Counted from the first letter of the stretch, positions 53,305 through 61,263 are shown. The stretch is 64,000 nucleotides of DNA from Mucilaginibacter myungsuensis (GCF_015222005.1 NZ_JADFFL010000001.1:310001-374000); one strand, 5' to 3'. Translations and numbers: made by a program. The notes: a model not told the origin generated them from the letters alone.

Positions 53305-53928
53305 ATGGCACACGTAATACCGGAAGACGGGACATTGCTTCCTTTAATGGAAGAATTTTACACGATACAGGGCGAAGGTTACAATACCGGTAAGGCAGCG
53401 TACTTTATCCGCCTGGGTGGTTGCGATGTGGGCTGCCATTGGTGCGATGTAAAGGAAAGCTGGGACGCCGAACTTCACGCGCTAACACATGCCAATACCA
53501 TAGTTGAACACGCCTCGGTAAACCCTGCTAAAGCGGTAGTAGTTACCGGCGGCGAGCCATTGATCTACAACCTTGATTATCTGACCGCTCAATTACAAGG
53601 CAGCGGTATCCGTACCTTCATCGAAACTTCGGGCGCTTATCCCCTTTCGGGATCTTGGGATTGGATATGTTTGTCGCCCAAAAAATTCAAAGCTCCCGTG
53701 CAAAGCGTGGCCGAAAAAGCGCACGAGTTAAAGGTGATCGTATTCAACAAATCTGACTTTTTGTGGGCCGAGCAACACGCCGAAATGGTTGGCCCGGATT
53801 GTAAGCTATACCTACAACCCGAATGGTCTAAACATGCAGAGATGACCCCGCTGATCGTGGACTATGTGATGAACAACCCTAAATGGGAGATATCGCTGCA
53901 AACCCACAAGTATTTGAATATTCCTTAA
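53305..53928 (+). CDS. queE: 7-carboxy-7-deazaguanine synthase
   Basis: This 207-residue radical-SAM enzyme forms 7-carboxy-7-deazaguanine from 6-carboxytetrahydropterin in queuosine biosynthesis. The radical-SAM cluster motif is C-x3-C-x2-C in GGCDVGCHWCD (Cys 40, 44, 47). MEEFYTIQGEGYNTGKAAYF is the family start and VVTGGEPLIYNLDYL holds the SAM-binding GGEP. ATG 53305 follows an exact -7 box, and upstream frame residues are repeat-derived. No other que gene is adjacent. Confidence 0.96.
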   Translation: MAHVIPEDGTLLPLMEEFYTIQGEGYNTGKAAYFIRLGGCDVGCHWCDVKESWDAELHALTHANTIVEHASVNPAKAVVVTGGEPLIYNLDYLTAQLQGSGIRTFIETSGAYPLSGSWDWICLSPKKFKAPVQSVAEKAHELKVIVFNKSDFLWAEQHAEMVGPDCKLYLQPEWSKHAEMTPLIVDYVMNNPKWEISLQTHKYLNIP

Positions 53929-53974
53929 AAGGTGTAACTTAGGACTATCGTACACCTCAACGCCTACCCTAAAA

Positions 53975-55876
53975 ATGAGAATTTCGATAGCCCTGATAGT
54001 TTCTTTCTTTTTATCATCCGCGTTGTTTGCCCAAACGGGGCAACTATCCACCAAGAATAAAAGGGCGATCGAATTTTACTTCCGCTCTAACCAAGCGATC
54101 GACGAGAAAGACTACGAGAAAGCCCTTTTTAACCTGCACGAGGCCATTAAGACCGACGAAAAGTTTATTGAGGCCTACGCGCAATTGGGCGACATCTACC
54201 GCCTGCAACGAAAATACAAAGAAGCTATCCCGAACTATCGCCGTGTAAATGAGCTGAATGCCGACTTTAATCGGGCCATCTATTTAAAACTGGGCGAAGC
54301 CGAGATCTTTACTGCTGAATATCCTTTAGCCAAGGCCGACCTTGAAAAATACCTCACCTACCCTGCCATTAGCGAGGCCAATAAATCATATGCCCGCAAA
54401 CTCATCCTGGATTGCGACTTCAGTATCGATGCGTTGAAACACCCCGTCCCCTTCAAGCCTATTAACATGGGCGAGACCGTGAATACCGCCGACGACGAAT
54501 ACATGCCCGTAGCCACAGCCGACGAAGCCACACTGATATTTACCCGAAAAATAGCCCAGAACGAGGATTTTTATAAAAGTAACAAGCTGGATAACAAATG
54601 GCAAAAGGCCGTTCCGCTACCCGGGCAGATCAATACGCCCAACTACAACGAGGGTGCGCAATCCATTTCTCAGGATGGTAAATACCTGTTTTTTACGGGC
54701 TGTAACCGCCCCGACGGTATAGGCCGCTGCGATATCTACATATCCACAAAGCGCGGCGAACAATGGGGTAAACCATTTGATATTAGTCCGCCGGTTAATA
54801 CCAACGGGTGGGAATCGCAGCCATCATTAAGCGCCAGCGGGCGCACGTTATATTTTGTCAGCAACCGTGCAGGTGGTTTGGGTGGTTACGATATCTGGCG
54901 GTCGAGCTTAGGCGATAAAGGCTGGGACGCCCCCGTAAACATGGGGCCGAATATCAATACCATTTACGATGAGCAATCACCGTTCATCCATGCCGATGAT
55001 AGTACGCTTTACTTTTGCTCTAACGGCTGGCCGGGCATGGGCAATAAGGACCTTTTTGTAAGTCGTTTATCTAAGAGCGGCGAATGGGGCAAACCTGTAA
55101 ACCTGGGTTATCCCATCAACTCTAACGGCGACGAGAACGGCCTGACCACCACTGCTAATGGTGCCTACGCGTTCTTCGCATCCAACAACCTAAATGGTTT
55201 TGGCGGCTACGATATCTATACTTTCGAGCTGCCACCTGCCGCCCGACCGCGGGTGGTGACCTATGTTAAAGGGATCATTAAAGATGCGCGAACAAAAATA
55301 TTGCTGGAAGTCGCAGTGGAGATCATTGACCTGGAAAAGAACATCCCGATGTACCAAAACTACAGCAGCCTACCCGAAGGCGACTTTTTGGCGACTCTTA
55401 CCTCAGGGAAAAATTATGCGCTGAATATCTCAAAAAGTGGTTATCTCTTTTATTCGGATAACTTCTCGTTGGTAGGGCACGAGGCTAAGAATCCGTTCAA
55501 TATCGTGGTGTTCTTAGAGCCAATAGAGGTAGGCAGCAAGACCATCTTGAAAAATATCTTTTTTGACACCAATCGATTTGACCTGAAGCCGGAATCCATG
55601 TCCGAACTAAATAAGCTCGTCAGCTTCCTCAACATCAATCCGACGGTCAAGATCGAAATATCCGGCCACACCGATGACGTAGGCGCCGACCAAACCAACC
55701 AAACCTTATCCGAGAACCGGGCAAAGTCGGTTTACCAATACGTGATCAGCCACGGCATCCCGGCAACACGGTTGGTGTTTAAAGGTTACGGCGAAACGCA
55801 ACCAATCCAGCCGAATACCAATGATGAAAAAAGGGCAATGAATAGGAGGACGGAGTTTAAGGTGGTGGCGAAGTAA
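53975..55876 (+). CDS. PorE-like exported protein (TPR, beta-propeller, OmpA)
   Basis: The 633-residue product has a signal peptide (LIVSFFLSSALFAQ), TPR repeats (about 30-140, AIDEKDYEKALFNLHEAI), a PD40-type beta-propeller (about 160-410), a carboxypeptidase-regulatory-like domain (about 420-510) and an OmpA-C domain (about 525-633). The OmpA block is ISGHTDDVGADQTNQTLSENRAKSVYQY. This order matches PorE, a type IX secretion accessory anchoring to peptidoglycan; the exact role is inferred. The last 165 bp have a diverged second copy at 57267-57431. Confidence 0.88.
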   Translation: MRISIALIVSFFLSSALFAQTGQLSTKNKRAIEFYFRSNQAIDEKDYEKALFNLHEAIKTDEKFIEAYAQLGDIYRLQRKYKEAIPNYRRVNELNADFNRAIYLKLGEAEIFTAEYPLAKADLEKYLTYPAISEANKSYARKLILDCDFSIDALKHPVPFKPINMGETVNTADDEYMPVATADEATLIFTRKIAQNEDFYKSNKLDNKWQKAVPLPGQINTPNYNEGAQSISQDGKYLFFTGCNRPDGIGRCDIYISTKRGEQWGKPFDISPPVNTNGWESQPSLSASGRTLYFVSNRAGGLGGYDIWRSSLGDKGWDAPVNMGPNINTIYDEQSPFIHADDSTLYFCSNGWPGMGNKDLFVSRLSKSGEWGKPVNLGYPINSNGDENGLTTTANGAYAFFASNNLNGFGGYDIYTFELPPAARPRVVTYVKGIIKDARTKILLEVAVEIIDLEKNIPMYQNYSSLPEGDFLATLTSGKNYALNISKSGYLFYSDNFSLVGHEAKNPFNIVVFLEPIEVGSKTILKNIFFDTNRFDLKPESMSELNKLVSFLNINPTVKIEISGHTDDVGADQTNQTLSENRAKSVYQYVISHGIPATRLVFKGYGETQPIQPNTNDEKRAMNRRTEFKVVAK

Positions 55877-56491
55877 ATGGGAATGACAATTAATTTCATC
55901 GAATCGGCGGAAGATCTTGCAAAAGCAAAAGAAGAATTGTCCAGTATAATTAAATTAGATGTAGATCTTATTTATAATCCATTTCAAAAGGACTTCACAA
56001 TATTTAAAGCCTTTGAATTTGATAGGATCTATGGTCTAAACTTCTATAAAGGACTTACAGACTTTCTTATCAAAAACCGAATTAACGAATTTACTTTCTA
56101 CACCTTACTGCCGAATCCTGAAGACTATTTTCATCACCATTTTGCCAAATATAGTATAGTAAAAGTTAATGCAAACCTAAGTCATGATGATTTTTGGGAT
56201 TTTTTAGACACTGACCCAGGAAACTCGCCTGCCGATGCATTGATATTTAATGCTGAAACAGTTGCTTTATATTCTAAAGAGTCCAGTTGGGGTATCGTTG
56301 GCTCGAAGGATCTGGAAATAGGCATAATAGGATTTAGAGAGGAGAAAGTCCAAAAAGAATTTATCAGATGTTTTGATCCAAACGTCTTCGTAAGCATTCG
56401 ATCACGTTTAAGTGATCTTGACGATATGTTAAACCTTTCAATTGACACTAAAAACATCCATGAATTGATAATTAAGAGCTATACCGATTAA
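55877..56491 (+). CDS. Hypothetical protein, A/T-rich gene
   Basis: This 204-residue cytoplasmic protein starts directly at the PorE-like stop (TAA followed by ATG); ATG 55883 is an alternative start. DNA composition is richer in A/T than the neighbours. The sequence is mixed alpha/beta (YNPFQKDFTIFKAFEFDRIYG, TLLPNPEDYFHHHF, GIVGSKDLEIGIIG). I do not recognise a family. Size, isolation and composition are like immunity-type or transferred genes. It lies between two copies of the PorE-like 3' end and beside a REP-associated transposase. Confidence 0.72.
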   Translation: MGMTINFIESAEDLAKAKEELSSIIKLDVDLIYNPFQKDFTIFKAFEFDRIYGLNFYKGLTDFLIKNRINEFTFYTLLPNPEDYFHHHFAKYSIVKVNANLSHDDFWDFLDTDPGNSPADALIFNAETVALYSKESSWGIVGSKDLEIGIIGFREEKVQKEFIRCFDPNVFVSIRSRLSDLDDMLNLSIDTKNIHELIIKSYTD

Positions 56492-56531
56492 TAAAACATA
56501 AAACACCGTGCTACCGCAACCGTCTCAGCGT

Positions 56532-56585
56532 TGGTCCGGATGTTCCATCCCGGACCGTGTTTCAGGCGGATCTGTGATCCGCGTA
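56532..56585 (+). repeat. REP element, copy 1 (paired hairpins)
   Basis: GGTCCGGATG with CCATCCCGGACC forms hairpin 1 with a one-base bulge; GCGGATC with GATCCGC forms hairpin 2. The 54-bp unit recurs at 60055-60108 with 5 differences. It is 55 bp upstream of the RAYT gene. Confidence 0.85.
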
Positions 56586-56639
56586 TTATGATCAACATAA
56601 TCGCATTTGTGAATTTGTGCAGGGTTTGTATATTTAAAC

Positions 56640-57221
56640 ATGGGCTTTAAATACCGTATCACCAGTGACGACGAACTTTATTTTTTAACAATGACCGTTG
56701 TTGACTGGATAGACGTTTTCACCCGTAAAGAATTATGCCTTGATCTATTGCTATCTTTAAACTATTGTCAGCAGCATAAGGGGCTTAAAATATATTCGTG
56801 GTGTTTGATGCCCAGTCACCTTCATTTGGTGGTATCGGTTGAACCAGGGCCAAACACGTTGTCGGATGTGATGCGCGACTTTAAAAAGTTCACTTCAAAA
56901 AAGATCGTTAGTTCGATAAAAGAAATTGCTGAAAGCCGCCGAGAGTGGTTATTGCGACACTTTGCATATGCCGGCAAATTTAACCCAAAGATCAAGGAAT
57001 ATCAATTTTGGCAGGAGGGCTTACATCCTATTGAATTAAAAACATTTAAGTTTATAGAGCAAAAGATCAATTACATTCACAATAACCCGGTCGAAGCCGG
57101 AATGGTATATCGTGCCGAAGATTATGTATGGAGTTCAGCTGCGCAATATGCAGGCGAATATAATCCCTTGTTGACTGTATTGGTGATAGAGGATGTCGGT
57201 ACGATGTTACGAGGATTATAA
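56640..57221 (+). CDS. REP-associated tyrosine transposase (RAYT, Y1/IS200-like)
   Basis: This 193-residue enzyme has the HUH motif with His 60 and His 62 in MPSHLHLVV and a candidate nucleophile Tyr 145 in FIEQKINYIHNNPVEAGMV. VWSSAAQYAGEYN follows. The small size and single Tyr fit the Y1-transposase-like RAYT group. It is flanked by REP hairpins, one ending within its stop codon, and a matching REP copy lies 3 kb away. RAYTs nick and join REP single strands; this one is likely responsible for the repeats nearby. It appears intact. Confidence 0.94.
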   Translation: MGFKYRITSDDELYFLTMTVVDWIDVFTRKELCLDLLLSLNYCQQHKGLKIYSWCLMPSHLHLVVSVEPGPNTLSDVMRDFKKFTSKKIVSSIKEIAESRREWLLRHFAYAGKFNPKIKEYQFWQEGLHPIELKTFKFIEQKINYIHNNPVEAGMVYRAEDYVWSSAAQYAGEYNPLLTVLVIEDVGTMLRGL

Positions 57222-57262
57222 ATCCTCGTAACATTTAGTCCGGGATTGTAAATCCGGACTAA
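57205..57262. repeat. Two REP-like hairpins at and after the RAYT stop codon
   Basis: Hairpin A is TGTTACGAGGATT (57205-57217), loop ATA, AATCCTCGTAACA (57221-57233); it includes the RAYT stop codon. Hairpin B is TTAGTCCGGGATT (57235-57247), loop GTA, AATCCGGACTAA (57251-57262), with one bulge. Both share the GGATTnTAAATCC-like core. Confidence 0.8.
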
Positions 57263-57266
57263 CAGA

Positions 57267-57431
57267 GAGAACCGCGCCAAGTCGGTTTACCAATACGTGA
57301 TCAACCACGGCATCCCGGCAACACGTCTGGTATTTAAGGGCTACGGGGAAACACAGCCGATACAACCTAATACCAATGACGAGAACAGGGCGATGAACAG
57401 AAGGACAGAATTTAAGGTGGTGGCGAAGTAA
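57267..57431 (+). pseudogene. 3' remnant of a second PorE-like gene
   Basis: This 165-bp in-frame fragment encodes 54 residues ending at TAA and is about 86% identical to the last 165 bp of the intact PorE-like gene (55712-55876). Of 23 base differences, 21 are synonymous and two change an amino acid (Ser to Asn, Lys to Asn). It has no start and begins right after the REP hairpins. It therefore comes from a once-functional tandem paralogue whose 5' part was lost. Confidence 0.88.
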
Positions 57432-57458
57432 ATATGTTTATATGCGTACACACCAATT

Positions 57459-58568
57459 ATGAAAAAACTATTCCTTTTCTTATTGAGTCTGCTTCTCGTA
57501 AACTGTAGCAATGCGCCGGTATCAACACCAAAACGGCCTCAAGACCCTACCTCCTATCCTTATAGACAGGAAGATGTGACGTTCACAAATCCAAAGGCAG
57601 GAAACAGCTTGACCGGCACGTTAACCATACCTTCAAAAGGCAAAATCTCTAAGATAGTTGTACTTATTACAGGGACGGGACCGCAAGATCGAAATTACGC
57701 ATCAAAAGGACTTAACCATCGACCTTTTTTGGTTTGGAGTGACTGGCTTACCCGTAATGGCATCGCAGTTTTAAGATATGATGATCGTGGCGTCGGTAAG
57801 TCTACAGGCGTTTTTGATACAGGCACCACGGCTGATTTTGCTGATGACGCGGAGGCTGCCGTAAATTATATACATTCAAGAAAGGACCTTAAAGGTTTAT
57901 CTATTGGGCTAATGGGCCATAGCGAGGGCGGCATGATCGCACCAATAGTGGCCAGTAGGGTCAAGTTGGTTAGTTTTATATGTTTACTTGCCGCGCCCGG
58001 AGTGCCTGCACACGAGTTGATGGTTCAACAGGCTAAAGATCAAATGCGGCTAAACGGTGCATCTGCCGAAGATAGGGAGCTGACGGTGGCGGGTATGCGG
58101 AAAATTTATCGGACCATACACGATAATGCGGGATTGCGCCATTCTGAACTAAAGCTAAAACTTGATACACTACTTTATAGAGAGACCAGAAATGTACCAC
58201 TGCGCTTATTGCAAGGAAGATCTGTAGACGAGGTTGTTAAGCTTACCTCGGCACGATACCTTTCGCCCTGGTTTAAGTATTTTATATTGTTTCAACCTGC
58301 AGACTATTTATCTAAAGTCAAATGCCCTGCGTTTGCGTTGAATGGCACGTTGGATATCCAGGTAGAAAGCACTACCAATCTTGCTGCTATAAAGAACGCC
58401 TTACAAAAGGCCGGTAACAACAACCATCAGGAGATGGCGTTACCCGGATTAAATCACGCTTTTCAAAAAGCAAAGACCGGAGCGGTAAGTGAATATCCGC
58501 AAATTTCTGAAACTATTAATCCGATAGCGCTCAAAACAGTATCAACATGGATCAGTCAACTTAATTAG
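57459..58568 (+). CDS. Alpha/beta-hydrolase lipoprotein
   Basis: This 369-residue lipoprotein has a signal with lipobox VNC (Cys 16). The alpha/beta hydrolase has the oxyanion-type LITGTGPQDRN, LRYDDRGVGKSTG and nucleophile Ser 155 in LMGHSEGGMIA. The acid residue is likely Asp in LNGTLDIQV, and the His is in LNHAFQK. It resembles Bacteroidota periplasmic esterase/dienelactone-hydrolase-like proteins. Substrate unknown. It starts 27 bp after the PorE-like remnant and may have been the neighbour of the lost paralogue. Confidence 0.9.
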   Translation: MKKLFLFLLSLLLVNCSNAPVSTPKRPQDPTSYPYRQEDVTFTNPKAGNSLTGTLTIPSKGKISKIVVLITGTGPQDRNYASKGLNHRPFLVWSDWLTRNGIAVLRYDDRGVGKSTGVFDTGTTADFADDAEAAVNYIHSRKDLKGLSIGLMGHSEGGMIAPIVASRVKLVSFICLLAAPGVPAHELMVQQAKDQMRLNGASAEDRELTVAGMRKIYRTIHDNAGLRHSELKLKLDTLLYRETRNVPLRLLQGRSVDEVVKLTSARYLSPWFKYFILFQPADYLSKVKCPAFALNGTLDIQVESTTNLAAIKNALQKAGNNNHQEMALPGLNHAFQKAKTGAVSEYPQISETINPIALKTVSTWISQLN

Positions 58569-58589
58569 CTGGAAACGTTCAATCCCCCC

Positions 58590-58731
58590 GACTGGCGCGA
58601 GTATGCAGCGGGGGCCGAAAGCGGTGGGGTACTCGTGACTTTGTACATTTAGCAATGTCTCTAAACTATAAAAATTTGATAGTCACGATTAACCCAAGCC
58701 ACTGATCCTACGCTGCATACTCGCGCCAGTC
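58590..58731. repeat. MITE-like element with 21-bp terminal inverted repeats
   Basis: The left end GACTGGCGCGAGTATGCAGC plus one G (58590-58610) is the exact complement of 58711-58731. Inner arms TCGTGACT (58633-58640) and AGTCACGA (58681-58688) also pair. The element is 142 bp and carries no coding frame. No target-site duplication was recognised. Confidence 0.75.
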
Positions 58732-58970
58732 AAGAGTAAGAACGAAACACTGGTGTGTTCTTCTTTTTTTAATCTATAATTATGTCACGAGTACGCTACG
58801 TAATAGACTTTGGTTGCATACTGCCCCTTAGTCAGCGTACGCGTACCGCGTGTGCTAATATACTTGCGCGTACCACCGCCCCTCCCTACTTTGACAAGAG
58901 CGCGGAACGCGCTAAGAAACCATGTCACACGCGGCACGTGTGCGCCAGCATTGGGGCATAGTTAAACCAT
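58732..58970. repeat. Palindrome-rich non-coding stretch
   Basis: GTCACGAGTAC (58784-58794) complements GTACTCGTGAC (58629-58639) in the adjacent element. Further palindromes include GCGTACGCGTACCGC (near 58834), AGCGCGGAACGCGCT (near 58900) and CACACGCGGCACGTGTG (near 58926). No gene was seen; the convergent-strand DUF922 gene ends at 58971. Confidence 0.6.
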
Positions 58971-59507
58971 TCAATAATTTCGTGGATTTCGCTTCAGTAG
59001 CAAATAAACATACATTTGCCACCGTAACTGCATATTTAACGAGCGATATACCTGCTGGTCATATTGAGTCTGCATATCTCCGCATTGACCCAAGATCTTA
59101 TGATAAAGATCATCCATCTCTTTTTCATAATTATCGGTAAATACCGCAGCCCGAAAAGCATCAGCTAATTTACGGGCATAAAGTTCAGAAATATCAAAAT
59201 GCAATTGTTCGTGAGCTAATAGGTCGGGCAAATGATGTTCTTTTGACCTAACGAACGAGACCTGGGTATCAAAAGTACAACGTACCTTAAAACTGAAATA
59301 ATAGTTAACGCTATCGGTAGTCTTACGTTCGTAACTATAAGTGATAGCAGACGACGTTGCAGCGCTGTATCCCGATCTCAGATCGGGTTTGCCTGCAAAA
59401 TCTTTCCATACCAAGGGTCTATTCTCTTGCCATTCTATTACTTGCGCTTTAACAGGCACCGAGCCTGTAAGTAAAACGATGATCGCTAATGTTGTTAAAA
59501 GCCGCAT
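58971..59507 (-). CDS. DUF922 family secreted Zn-peptidase-like protein
   Basis: This 178-residue protein has a signal peptide (LATIIVLLTGSVPVKAQ-like, ending near residue 22). The metal-binding motif HEQLHFDI holds His 99, Glu 100 and His 103. N-terminal RPLVWKDFAGKPD is the family start, and C-terminal YDQQVYRSLNMQLRWQ follows the expected pattern. DUF922 is a predicted zinc-dependent peptidase group; target unknown. The gene is alone and ends in the palindrome-rich stretch. Confidence 0.9.
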   Translation of the reverse strand: MRLLTTLAIIVLLTGSVPVKAQVIEWQENRPLVWKDFAGKPDLRSGYSAATSSAITYSYERKTTDSVNYYFSFKVRCTFDTQVSFVRSKEHHLPDLLAHEQLHFDISELYARKLADAFRAAVFTDNYEKEMDDLYHKILGQCGDMQTQYDQQVYRSLNMQLRWQMYVYLLLKRNPRNY

Positions 59508-59752
59508 GTACGGTTAGGTTTGGTAGAACTAATTTACTGTTTTTTAAAACAGTAAGCACTATCAATAAAACATTGCAATTCATCTGTCCTCGCAGGGGTC
59601 TCACGCAGTGGACCCTGCGCAAGTTAGCAGGTCCGGATGCAGATCAGCACCAATATTTAGAATAATTTATGATCTCGACAAACGGATGTCGCTTCACTAA
59701 CTTATAAAATGCAGCGCTGCTATGTGAATAGTCGGTAAAACGCTGTAAAATA
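59508..59752. repeat. Intergenic region with a degenerate REP-like hairpin
   Basis: CGCAGGGGTC (59591-59600) pairs with GACCCTGCG (59611-59619), followed by GGTCCGGATGC (59630-59640), which matches the start of the REP units. A short IR, ACTGTTTTTTAAAACAGT (59536-59553), precedes. No gene was seen. Confidence 0.5.
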
Positions 59753-59935
59753 TTATTCACAAATCAAAGCTTTGATCTCTTCAAAAGTTCCTTGGACAGA
59801 TATCTTAGCATACGGGCCGTGAGCAAAATACAAATTGGTTAGATCCCCCTCTGGTTTGATCAATGCTATATAATCAATGTTGATAACTACCTCTTGTCCA
59901 AGAGGTGCTGCAATAAGTTCTACAAAATTAGGCAT
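59753..59935 (-). CDS. Small hypothetical protein (60 aa)
   Basis: This is a 60-residue soluble protein, MPNFVELIAAPLGQEVVINIDYIALIKPEGD followed by TNLYFAHG and ISVQGTFEEIKALICE. The pattern of a short beta sheet ending in a helix resembles FlbD-like or LytTR-small domain proteins, without confident assignment. It has no signal. The frame has balanced composition and is likely real. It lies between REP-like repeats, with no operon partner. Confidence 0.65.
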   Translation of the reverse strand: MPNFVELIAAPLGQEVVINIDYIALIKPEGDLTNLYFAHGPYAKISVQGTFEEIKALICE

Positions 59936-60054
59936 TAAGCGATAAAATTTAGGATATAAATCTACATATAAAAGACTTGATCTTTTAGCTATCTGGTAAC
60001 CCTTTTAAGAATAACTTTGCATAACTGAGTTAGATTTAGTTTGGATGCTCATGG

Positions 60055-60108
60055 TGGTCCGGATGCTCCATCCCGGACCAAGTTTTAGTCGGATCTGTGA
60101 TCCGCGTA
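60055..60108. repeat. REP element, copy 2
   Basis: The 54-bp unit matches copy 1 at 56532-56585 at 49 of 54 positions, with both hairpins kept (GGTCCGGATG/CCATCCCGGACC and CGGATC/GATCCG). It lies 46 bp before the 3' end of the HTH/terminase-like gene. Confidence 0.85.
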
Positions 60109-60153
60109 ATACCATCAGTTGACCTCGTTGCCTTAATACCGAGGCAGTGCCCC

Positions 60154-60831
60154 TTAGGCCTCCAAACCTAAAACTTTAGACTTCTCCCCCTTTATAATTC
60201 CCTCTATCATATCCAACTGTTCGGCACTTAGTGATTTTAAATTTTGCTGGCTAAGTATGGTGTTATTAATTTGGATATAGTTATTCTGCTCGTTCACTAC
60301 CGTTGCGGGCTGCTGCTTATTCAATGTGCCGATCATTTCAAAATATAGCTTGGCGGCCCGCATGTCGCCATTGTTAGCCAGCTTGAAAACTGTGGAAAGT
60401 ACGGAGTTGGACATAAATTTGAATTGTTCCATTTCCGCGTCGAACATCGGGTGCTGTGCATACCCGTTAAAATGCTTGGCTATGGTTTGCCTGCTCAGGC
60501 CCGTTTCATCGGCTATCGCCCCTCTTTTGGGCATCACCCCGTACTTTTGAATAAATTTCGATATAGCCTCGCTAATGACCATATGATTATACTCCCAAAC
60601 GGCATGCCGCGTACCGGCCGTTAGGATGGGGTCTATTTTTGACAAATAACGGTCTCGTACTTCGTCTTTTAATTGATCAAGCCGTTCGGTCAATACCTCG
60701 GACATATGATTTTTTTCTGCCTGGCTGAGATGCGCGATATCAGGCAACGTAATAATTTGTTTAGCAAGCAGGTTATTGATCTTGTTTTTTGATGTGATAA
60801 GCTGATTTACAGCACTGGTTGTAATGTCCAT
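60154..60831 (-). CDS. HTH protein resembling phage terminase small subunits
   Basis: This 225-residue protein has a central helix-turn-helix (GVMPKRGAIADETGLSRQTIAKHF, about 97-120). The C-terminal part has MRAAKLYFEMIGTLNKQQ and LSAEQLDMIEGIIKG, a pattern seen in phBC6A51-like terminase small subunits. No other phage gene is nearby, so it may be an orphan relic or a cellular HTH protein. The first 85 residues are helical. Function uncertain. Confidence 0.7.
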   Translation of the reverse strand: MDITTSAVNQLITSKNKINNLLAKQIITLPDIAHLSQAEKNHMSEVLTERLDQLKDEVRDRYLSKIDPILTAGTRHAVWEYNHMVISEAISKFIQKYGVMPKRGAIADETGLSRQTIAKHFNGYAQHPMFDAEMEQFKFMSNSVLSTVFKLANNGDMRAAKLYFEMIGTLNKQQPATVVNEQNNYIQINNTILSQQNLKSLSAEQLDMIEGIIKGEKSKVLGLEA

Positions 60832-61237
60832 AAGTATAAATGGTTTAAGGTTAATAATAAAAGATCTTGGCGCACAACCCTAACGAATGGCTAACGCCAA
60901 TGTGGGATATTGAGAATACCGCCGACCAAGGCCGCAGACAATGAAAGAAAGTTTATGATACTCCCCCAAGACGTGAATGCCGTCCGGACGAAGTTAAATT
61001 GAAAAAAATGGCCCGCCAGTAATTGACCATTTAAGAAGATAATATGCCCCCTGACAAATGTAAAGATACCGAAAAACATCTATGCTTACTAATGAAATTA
61101 GTTATTTTATTAATTCAGCTATAAACATTATAAAATACCGATTATCAGATATTTAAATAAGATATGGTAATAAAAAATGTTAACCTTTGTAAACTTTCGT
61201 CTGGTTAGTGTAGCATTGAACTTCTGTAAAAGCAAAA
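60832..61237. other. Intergenic region with a possible small ORF
   Basis: TTGGCG (60867-60872)/CGCCAA (60895-60900) and ACTAATGAAATTAGT (61088-61102) are inverted repeats. The latter precedes the start of a minus-strand 62-codon frame (60891-61079). Otherwise A/T-rich with nothing recognised. Confidence 0.4.
60891..61079 (-). CDS. Possible small membrane protein (62 aa)
   Basis: The frame starts at ATG 61079 (MFFGIFTFVRGHIIFLNGQ) and has two hydrophobic stretches; the second, INFLSLSAALVGGILNI, looks like a membrane helix. A short palindrome (ACTAAT-GAA-ATTAGT, 61088-61102) lies 9 bp upstream of the start. Coding potential is weak and no homology is recognised. It may be chance. Confidence 0.25.
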   Translation of the reverse strand: MFFGIFTFVRGHIIFLNGQLLAGHFFQFNFVRTAFTSWGSIINFLSLSAALVGGILNIPHWR

Positions 61238-61259
61238 AGCCGGGCGTTCCCACCCGGCT
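61238..61259 (-). terminator. Terminator of recQ
   Basis: AGCCGGG (61238-61244) pairs with CCCGGCT (61253-61259), then TTTTTG on the minus strand. It lies 44 bp after the recQ stop. Confidence 0.82.
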
Positions 61260-61263
61260 CTAT

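Noticed and set aside
58971..59010. Suspected frameshift at the C-terminus of the DUF922 gene
   Set aside because: The other frames stop quickly and the present C-terminus fits the family pattern (YD..V..S.N...Q..W).
60154..60831. Prophage in the 60-61 kb region
   Set aside because: Only one phage-like gene is seen, with no integrase, capsid, portal or large terminase nearby.
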